In this document: positions 32,861 to 37,825 of the stretch, in pieces
How positions within the stretch are numbered: position 1 is the first letter of the stretch
Layout: the number at the start of each line of letters is the position of its first letter
Assembly: GCA_903831825.1 (NCBI GenBank)
Contig: CAIKZE010000388.1
Span: 1-37,825, forward strand
Direction of reading: 5' to 3'
Length of the DNA stretch: 37,825 nt
DNA from: an uncultured Lentisphaeria bacterium
GTDB taxonomy: Bacteria > Verrucomicrobiota > Lentisphaeria > Victivallales > Victivallaceae
Notes under the pieces: generated by a model
Seen by the model: only the letters and a program-made list of their open reading frames with translations
Told to the model about the DNA's origin: nothing
Database searches by the model: none
Program-made: the position numbers and the translations under genes

Positions 32861-34300
32861 TCACTTCTTCTGCTCAGGATATAGATCAAAAATCTTGCCG
32901 GGGTTCAGAATGTTATTCGGGTCCAGTGCTTTTTTCACGGCGCGCAGCATGTTGAGATATTCTTCCGAAACCACATATTTCATGTATGGTTTGCGCTTGT
33001 GGCCGATGCCGTGTTCGCCGGAAATCCGGCCTCCGGCTTTGGCAATGTCAATATAAACGGTTTTCAGAATTTCCGGCATGGTGCTTTCCCAGCGTTCGTT
33101 GCTCCACTCCGGCGGACAGACGATTCTGGCGTGCAGATTGCCGTCTCCGGCGTGGCCGAAACATGGAATCAGCACTCCGTATTTTTCCGCGATTGACTGA
33201 AGATGGGCTAATACTGCCGGAATATCCGCCGGCGGCACCACCAGGTCTTCCCCGCTCTGCCGGGAAGAAAAAACGTTATACGCCTCGCCGACGTTGCGCC
33301 GGATTTTCCACACCCGTTCGGAAGTGGAAGGATTGTCCGCCACATAAACTTCGGTTGCGCCGTTGTCCTGGCAGAATTTTCCGATCAGTTCATATTCGCC
33401 TTCGACCTGCTCTTTGCCGGGGCCGTCGGCGGTAATCAGCAGCATCGCGCCGCAATGCTGATAAGGGATGGTTTCGTTCAGATAATCGCAGGCGGCTTTG
33501 AACGCCGTCCGGTCAATAAACTCGATGGAGGTCGGGATAATGCCGGTTTCAGCCATGATCCGGGGTACGACTTTGATCGCCTCTTCGGAAGAATTGAACA
33601 GACAGAGCAGGTCAACCTGATATTTCGGCAGCGGAATCAGTTTCAGGATGATTTTCGTGAAGAATCCCAGGGTGCCTTCCGAACCTACCATCAACTGGAC
33701 CATGTTATAACCGGTAACGTCCTTGAGCAGTTTGCCGCCGAGTTCGACGATTTCCCCGGTGGGGGTCACTACTTCCAGTCCCAGCACGTAACGCGAGGTG
33801 ACGCCGTATTTTACCGCCTTGCCGCCGCCGGCGTTTTCGGCCACGTTGCCGCCGATGAAACAGGTTTCCATGCTCATCGGATAGCCGGCGTAAAAGAGGC
33901 CGGCTTCCCGGATATATTCATTGATTTCATTGGCGATAACGCCTGGCTCAACCACGATCATCATGTTTTCCCGGTCAAGCTCCAGTATCCGGTTCATGCG
34001 GTCGGTGGCGATCACGATTCCGCCGAAGATCGGCACCGCGCCGCCGGACAGCCCGGAACCGGCGCCGCGCGGCGTGACCGGAATCATTTCCCGGTTGGCC
34101 AGTTTGATAATCGCGGCGACTTCCGCCGCGCCGGACGGCCTGACCACGGCCTCCGGCATCGTGCGGTATTTTTTACCGGGAATCTCATCACGGGAAAACG
34201 GTTCAAGCTGTTCGGCATCGTTGAAAATTACATATTTTTCACCAACAATCCGCTTTAATTCCTCGATGACTGCCGGGGTGATTTTATTGTACGTTACCAT
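32861..34300 (-). CDS. FAD-linked 2-hydroxyacid dehydrogenase (GlcD/LctD-like)
   Basis: A 479-residue flavoenzyme of the glycolate oxidase GlcD/D-lactate dehydrogenase family. The FAD-binding (PCMH) half spans about 45-230 with PRGAGSGLSGGAVP and GGNVAENAGGGKAVKYG. The C-terminal half has HAGDGNLHARI and SGEHGIGHKR, which line the active site. It oxidises a 2-hydroxyacid such as lactate or glycolate. Its ATG overlaps the EtfA stop codon (ATGGTAA), and the operon order EtfB-EtfA-GlcD is that of the lactate dehydrogenase/electron-transferring flavoprotein complexes, including the electron-confurcating Lct type of acetogens. Whether the complex confurcates cannot be decided here. In the 146 bp between it and the next gene there is only the operator of the toxin pair. 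Confidence 0.9.
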   Translation of the reverse strand: MVTYNKITPAVIEELKRIVGEKYVIFNDAEQLEPFSRDEIPGKKYRTMPEAVVRPSGAAEVAAIIKLANREMIPVTPRGAGSGLSGGAVPIFGGIVIATDRMNRILELDRENMMIVVEPGVIANEINEYIREAGLFYAGYPMSMETCFIGGNVAENAGGGKAVKYGVTSRYVLGLEVVTPTGEIVELGGKLLKDVTGYNMVQLMVGSEGTLGFFTKIILKLIPLPKYQVDLLCLFNSSEEAIKVVPRIMAETGIIPTSIEFIDRTAFKAACDYLNETIPYQHCGAMLLITADGPGKEQVEGEYELIGKFCQDNGATEVYVADNPSTSERVWKIRRNVGEAYNVFSSRQSGEDLVVPPADIPAVLAHLQSIAEKYGVLIPCFGHAGDGNLHARIVCPPEWSNERWESTMPEILKTVYIDIAKAGGRISGEHGIGHKRKPYMKYVVSEEYLNMLRAVKKALDPNNILNPGKIFDLYPEQKK

Positions 34301-35295
34301 AGGCGTTCTCCCTTGCGAATCCGTTCCGTCAGTTTGGGCAGGATGTCGAACAAATTGCCGGCAATGCCGAAATCGGCGATTTTGAAGATCTGCGCTTCGG
34401 GGTCTTTGTTGATTGCCACAATCCGTTCCGCGGTCTGCATGCCCGCCATGTGCTGAATCGAACCGGACAGCCCCACGGCGATATACAGTTTCGGGCTGAC
34501 GGTTTTGCCGCTGAGCCCGATCTGATGCGGATAACTCAGCCAGCCGCGGTCAACCACATCCCGCGTCGCGCCCAGCGCCGCGCCCAGCGCATCCGCCAGT
34601 TCGCGCACCAGATAAATATTCTCGGCTTTTTTGATCCCGCGTCCGACCGTAACGACGATTTCGGCATCCTGCAAATTAAATTTTTCTTCATCGGGAACAA
34701 ATCCGGTGCGGCTGATCCGCGATTTCAGCAGTTCCGGCGGTGCGGCCAGTCTGATGATTTCACCTTCCCGTCCCGCTTCCGGCTGCGCCGGCCTGGTGGA
34801 TTTCGGCCTGACGGTAGCCATCTGCGGACGGCAGTCCGGACACTTGATCGTGGCCATGATATTGCCGCCGATCGCGGGGCGGGTCTGCAACAGCAAGCCG
34901 GTGCCCGCTTCGATATCCAGCCCGGTACAGTCGGCCGTCAGCCCAGCATGTACGTTCATGGCGACATAGGGCATCAGGGTGCGCCCGGTGGAAGTGGCTC
35001 CGGCAATGATGATTTCCGGATGATACTGACGAATCAGCCGCGTCATGCAGGCGGCATAAGGTTCGACCAGGAAATACGCCAGTTCCGGGGCTTCCATCGC
35101 CACCACCCGGTCCGCGCCGCGCGCAATCAGTTCGCGCAAACCGGACTCTTCGATATTGTCGCCGAAAATCATGGCATTCAAACGGCTGCCGCGCTTTTCC
35201 GCCAGCGCTTTGCCGCGGGTCAGCAGTTCAAATGATATCGGCTGTATTTTGCCGTCATGCTGTTCCGCCAGGATCCATACTTCAGAGGCGCTCAT
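34294..35295 (-). CDS. etfA: Electron transfer flavoprotein alpha subunit (EtfA/FixB)
   Basis: A 333-residue flavoprotein. The N-terminal domain (about 1-190) ends in a variable linker. The C-terminal FAD domain has VTVGRGIKK, GATRDVVDRGW, then IGLSGKTVSPKLYIAVGLSG and IVAINKDPEAQIFKIADFGI, the classic EtfA signature. It lacks the N-terminal ferredoxin domain found in some Lct-type EtfA proteins. It passes electrons between the dehydrogenase encoded next (32861-34300) and a downstream acceptor. It overlaps the EtfB stop by four bases (ATGA). Confidence 0.93.
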   Translation of the reverse strand: MSASEVWILAEQHDGKIQPISFELLTRGKALAEKRGSRLNAMIFGDNIEESGLRELIARGADRVVAMEAPELAYFLVEPYAACMTRLIRQYHPEIIIAGATSTGRTLMPYVAMNVHAGLTADCTGLDIEAGTGLLLQTRPAIGGNIMATIKCPDCRPQMATVRPKSTRPAQPEAGREGEIIRLAAPPELLKSRISRTGFVPDEEKFNLQDAEIVVTVGRGIKKAENIYLVRELADALGAALGATRDVVDRGWLSYPHQIGLSGKTVSPKLYIAVGLSGSIQHMAGMQTAERIVAINKDPEAQIFKIADFGIAGNLFDILPKLTERIRKGERLW

Positions 35296-36092
35296 GCCGA
35301 TGCCTCCTGACGTAAAAATTTCATCAGTTCGTCCAGCGCGACGGCAAGCTGCTTATCGTCCGTTGCCGGAAACATCCGGCATTCGCGGCCTACTTTCGGT
35401 TTGAAAATTTTCACCACCCTGGTCGGAGAGCCTTTGAGTCCGATACTGGACGCATCCAACTGCAAAGTCTCCTGATTATAAACGGGGATTTCCTGTTTTT
35501 TCGCTTTAAGTTTGCCGCGCAGCGTGGGCAGTCGCGGATTGCTGACTTCCTTGACCACCGTAATCAGGCCGGGCAGCTTCATCGTGAGTTTTTCCGTGCC
35601 GTTTTCCACCAGCCGGCCCAGGCGGCATTCATTCCCGGCAACCGATTCGATGTGATTGATGTAAGTAGCGGCGGGCAGATTCAGACAGCAGGCGATTGCC
35701 GGACCAACCTGTCCGGTGTCGCCGTCCGTGGCGCGTTCGCCGCAGATAATCAGGTCATAATCGCCGGAACGTTTGATTGCCGCCGACAGAATACAGGCGG
35801 TCGCCCAGGTGTCGGAACCGGCGTAAGCTCTATCGCTGACCAGCATGCCGTTGTCCGCCCCCATCGCAATCGCCTCGCGGATGGCTTCTTCCGCCTGGGA
35901 CGGCCCCATCGAAAGCACGGTGATTTCGCCGCCGTATTGTTCCTTGAGGATGATCGCCGCTTCAATCGCGTACAAGTCCAGCGGATTGATGATCGATTCA
36001 ACCCCCTGCCGGATAACGGTGCCGGTCGCCTCGTCCATTTTGACCGACTTCGTTTCCGGAACCTGTTTTACCGGTACGATAATTCTTATCAT
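35292..36092 (-). CDS. etfB: Electron transfer flavoprotein beta subunit (EtfB/FixA)
   Basis: A 266-residue protein beginning MIRIIVPVKQVPETK, the usual EtfB N-terminus. INPLDLYAIEAAI, VLSMGPSQAEEAIREAIAMG and CGERATDGDTGQVGPAIA are the family motifs that build the nucleotide pocket. ATG 36092 has AAAGGAG about 10 nt upstream. The frame is open to 36125, but those residues come from a dispersed repeat (CACAGAG words) and are not part of the family. First gene of the EtfB-EtfA-GlcD operon. Confidence 0.93.
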   Translation of the reverse strand: MIRIIVPVKQVPETKSVKMDEATGTVIRQGVESIINPLDLYAIEAAIILKEQYGGEITVLSMGPSQAEEAIREAIAMGADNGMLVSDRAYAGSDTWATACILSAAIKRSGDYDLIICGERATDGDTGQVGPAIACCLNLPAATYINHIESVAGNECRLGRLVENGTEKLTMKLPGLITVVKEVSNPRLPTLRGKLKAKKQEIPVYNQETLQLDASSIGLKGSPTRVVKIFKPKVGRECRMFPATDDKQLAVALDELMKFLRQEASA

Positions 36093-36110
36093 TCTGTTGA
36101 AACTCCTTTT

Positions 36111-36209
36111 TAACCACAGAGGCACAGAGACACAGAGAAAACCTTTTTAAAGGTTAAAACTTTTTACTTTTGTCTTTTTACTTTTATCTTTTATCTTTTA
36201 TCTTTTATC
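36111..36209. repeat. Short dispersed-looking repeats: CACAGAG triplet, hairpin and TTTTATC tandem array
   Basis: CACAGAG occurs three times at 36115-36121, 36123-36129 and 36131-36137, separated by single bases. AACCTTT-TT-AAAGGTT (36140-36155) is a perfect inverted repeat. TTTTATC is repeated four times without error at 36182-36209. Together they fill most of the gap between the phosphatase gene and EtfB. I recall the CACAGAG phrase as common between genes in PVC and other environmental genomes, but cannot verify it. Its function is unknown; the hairpin could weakly end the phosphatase transcript. Confidence 0.7.
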
Positions 36210-36211
36210 TT

Positions 36212-36979
36212 CTACCCCTTGAAATAACTTAAAATTTTATCATGAATCAGGCCGTTGGATGCGACAATGCCCTGTTCCGGGAAATTCTTTCCGCCGGCCA
36301 TGTCGGAGACTCTGCCGCCCGCCTCCTCCACCAGCAATATCCCGGCGGCCACGTCATAGATATTCAGGCTCATTTCCCAGAAGCCGTCATATCTGCCGCA
36401 GGCGACATAAGCCAGATCCACCGCCGCCGAGCCGCAGCGGCGAATGTCGCGAATGTCCGGCATTATCCGGGAAAAATATTTCAGGTTGTTTTCTTTCAAT
36501 CCGGCGCGGATGCAGGCAAAACCGGTCGCCACCAGCGACTGTCCGAGTACATCCCGCGGCGACACTTGTATCCGTTCGCCGTTCAGGAACGCCCCCTTGC
36601 CCTTTTCCGCCCAGAACAATTCGCCGAGTTTCGGCGCATAAACCGCCCCGGCGATGTTTTCGCCGTTTTGCTGCAAGCCGATTGAGATAGAAAAATAAGG
36701 AGTCTGGTGAATATATGAAGTTGTCCCGTCAATCGGATCAATAATCCAGCAGAATTCGCTGCCGCTGCCGCTCCGTCCGGTTTCCTCCCCGTAAATGTCA
36801 TGTTCCGGAAACTTTTTATGGATTGCGGCGATCAGTTGATCTTCAATCATCCGGTCAACTTCCGTAACCATATCCTTATCGGTGCCTTTGGCGTGAACCC
36901 GGCTAGGATTCAGCTTTTTCATTTCGTCCAGCGCCGTGCATCCCGCCTGCCGTGCGATTTCTTTAATAAATTCAATCAT
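36212..36979 (-). CDS. Inositol monophosphatase family protein (SuhB/CysQ-like)
   Basis: A 255-residue metal-dependent phosphatase. GEETG at 64-68 and WIIDPIDGTTSYIH (DPIDG at 81-85) bind the Mg ions; IYDVAAGILLVEEAGG gives the second family signature, though Tyr replaces the common Trp before Asp. It hydrolyses a sugar, inositol or nucleotide phosphate; SuhB-type members also bind ribosomal RNA operon factors. AGGGA precedes ATG 36979. It reads in the same direction as the Etf operon, 119 bp upstream of EtfB, separated by repeats, so coexpression is uncertain. Confidence 0.9.
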   Translation of the reverse strand: MIEFIKEIARQAGCTALDEMKKLNPSRVHAKGTDKDMVTEVDRMIEDQLIAAIHKKFPEHDIYGEETGRSGSGSEFCWIIDPIDGTTSYIHQTPYFSISIGLQQNGENIAGAVYAPKLGELFWAEKGKGAFLNGERIQVSPRDVLGQSLVATGFACIRAGLKENNLKYFSRIMPDIRDIRRCGSAAVDLAYVACGRYDGFWEMSLNIYDVAAGILLVEEAGGRVSDMAGGKNFPEQGIVASNGLIHDKILSYFKG

Positions 36980-37051
36980 TATTCCCTGCCGTTATATATT
37001 GAAACCATCTTGGTCAGCTTTTTTGCAAAAATCAATATCAATATAGACTTT

Positions 37052-37070
37052 GGGTTGCCGAATGCAACCC
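37052..37070. other. Short perfect hairpin GGGTTGC-N5-GCAACCC
   Basis: Seven-base arms around CGAAT, without a T-run on either side. It lies between the phosphatase gene and the repeat-protein gene. It may be a weak transcription or RNA-stability signal; nothing else is clear in 36980-37130 besides AT-rich sequence. Confidence 0.35.
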
Positions 37071-37132
37071 TGACTGAAAAGTGAAAAGTATATTCTCCAT
37101 AAGTCATTGAGAGGGGAATGCTGTTATAAGAA

Positions 37133-37204
37133 AAGCCGTGAAGACTGGGAAGACTGTGAGTTAAGAAAAAAGGTTTTTCTGTTCATTCCCAGTCTTCCCG
37201 GCTT
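37133..37204. repeat. Long hairpin with 18-bp arms downstream of the second repeat-protein gene
   Basis: Arms 37133-37150 and 37187-37204 pair at 17 of 18 positions around a 36-base loop. Read on the minus strand, the stem follows the stop codon of the PPC repeat protein (37221) by 16 bases. It lacks a T-run right after the stem. It could be a terminator-like barrier or a degenerate mobile hairpin. Similar GACTGGGAAGACTG phrases seem familiar to me from other environmental genomes, unverified. Confidence 0.6.
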
Positions 37205-37220
37205 TCCCGGCTCCCTATCG

Positions 37221-37825
37221 TCAACCGGCCAGCAGGCCTTTCTTCAGCAGGTCGTTGCTGCCGGCGGTCAGTGTCGCATCGGAACTGCCGGAAAGCGGAC
37301 TGGAACTGCTGAACAATTGCAAACTGCCGGTCTTGAATGCTGATGCATTAAGGTTATTGCCGGAGAGAGCCGCCGTAAGATAATTCTCGGTACTGGTCAG
37401 CGTATAGCCAGCGGCAGTTACCTTTGCCCCCGGCGCGACTTTGACAAAATAGTTTCCGGCCTGCAAGGTTTGCGTGATGGACTCATCGGCAGTTCCGGTT
37501 GCGGTAGTCTTCAACACTTTACCGCTGGAGTTCAACAACGACAAGTTCGCGCCTCCGCTCAACCCGGTCAGCCCCAGCGCCAGGGTTCCGGCACCGGTCA
37601 TGGTCAGCGCGTAAACGTCGGCGGAATCGCCGAACCCGACCCAGTTGTCGAGGTGGGTAATATCGGTTGCCATCTGCCAGGTGTTTCCGGCAGTGTCCAC
37701 CGGGAAATAATTCGTGGTATTGGTCAGCGTGTAGCCGGCGGCAGTTACCTTTGCGCCTGGCGCGACTTTGACAAAATAGTTTCCGGCCAGCAAGTTTTGC
37801 GTGATGGATTCAGCAGCGGTTCCGG
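37221..37825 (-). CDS. PPC-repeat protein, C-terminal part (5' end beyond window); probable second type I secretion substrate
   Basis: About 200 residues are seen, running in from the right edge; the frame stays open through 37825, so the TTG at 37793 is an internal Leu, not a start. Two copies of a YFVKVAPGAKVTAAGYTLT unit and one full PPC-like domain (NTWQMATDITHLDNWVGFGD, ANLSLLNSSGKVLKT) are visible, very close in pattern to the repeats of the 784-residue protein at 4940. The C-terminus (SDATLTAGSNDLLKKGLLAG) differs from that protein's. It is likely exported by the same kind of system, but its own exporter is not seen. Ends at TGA 37223-37221. Confidence 0.8.
   Translation of the reverse strand, partial: GTAAESITQNLLAGNYFVKVAPGAKVTAAGYTLTNTTNYFPVDTAGNTWQMATDITHLDNWVGFGDSADVYALTMTGAGTLALGLTGLSGGANLSLLNSSGKVLKTTATGTADESITQTLQAGNYFVKVAPGAKVTAAGYTLTSTENYLTAALSGNNLNASAFKTGSLQLFSSSSPLSGSSDATLTAGSNDLLKKGLLAG

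Noticed and set aside
33455-35235. Long plus-strand open frames (267 and 261 codons) opposite GlcD and EtfA
   Set aside because: They are antisense shadows of clear minus-strand family genes, with no family features of their own.
36093-36125. Longer start for EtfB
   Set aside because: The extension is translated from a dispersed repeat; the family N-terminus begins at 36092.
37107-37343. 78-codon plus-strand ORF over the 37133-37204 hairpin
   Set aside because: It spans the hairpin repeat and runs antisense to the PPC repeat gene; no ribosome-binding site or domain supports it.

Overview
The window looks like an accessory, carbohydrate-centred stretch of a chromosome from the Lentisphaerota (Victivallis-like), part of the PVC group. 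This is an inference from gene content: pseudopilins with the H-X9-DG signature, several uroporphyrinogen-decarboxylase-fold (URO-D) proteins paired with AraC regulators, secreted glycan-active proteins with LamG or CBM9-like domains, and large strand-loop-strand/PPC repeat proteins beside a type I secretion system. No rRNA, tRNA or CRISPR array was seen.

Layout. 1-4430 (minus) is a sugar-metabolism operon read right to left: DegT/DnrJ-type aminotransferase, Gfo/Idh/MocA oxidoreductase, ceramidase-like hydrolase, then a NagB-type isomerase cut by the window edge. Its promoter region carries two near-palindromic boxes. 4813-11756 (plus) is a type I secretion locus: a possible 38-codon leader ORF, a 784-residue repeat protein without signal peptide, a 97-residue protein, an ABC exporter with two stacked degenerate C39-like domains, and an HlyD-type adaptor. 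A second repeat protein of the same kind enters from the right edge (37221-37825, minus). 11836-12096 holds a wrecked four-helix-bundle (S23/IVP-type) gene between perfect 32-bp inverted repeats.

12163-29943 is the core. An AraC regulator and a URO-D gene diverge at 13.1 kb. Then come two related copies of one module: URO-D gene, paired operators, GntR/LacI-type regulator, H-X9-DG pseudopilin, large secreted glycan-active protein. In copy 1 the URO-D gene, pseudopilin and enzyme are intact but the regulator is reduced to its last 40 or so codons. In copy 2 the regulator, pseudopilin and enzymes are intact, but the URO-D gene next to the operators is a remnant; an intact relative of it lies downstream at 24.6 kb, followed by a GH36-type alpha-galactosidase. 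The surviving regulator probably controls both operons in trans. A second divergent AraC/URO-D pair closes the region at 28-30 kb.

29954-36979 (minus) holds a sorbitol-dehydrogenase-like enzyme, a two-gene AbiE-like toxin-antitoxin pair with a strikingly symmetric operator, an EtfB-EtfA-GlcD operon (probable flavin-linked 2-hydroxyacid dehydrogenase complex) and an inositol monophosphatase family gene. Long fold-back elements (510-664, 7295-7454), hairpins and phrase-like repeats sit between genes, indicating past mobile-element or repeat activity.
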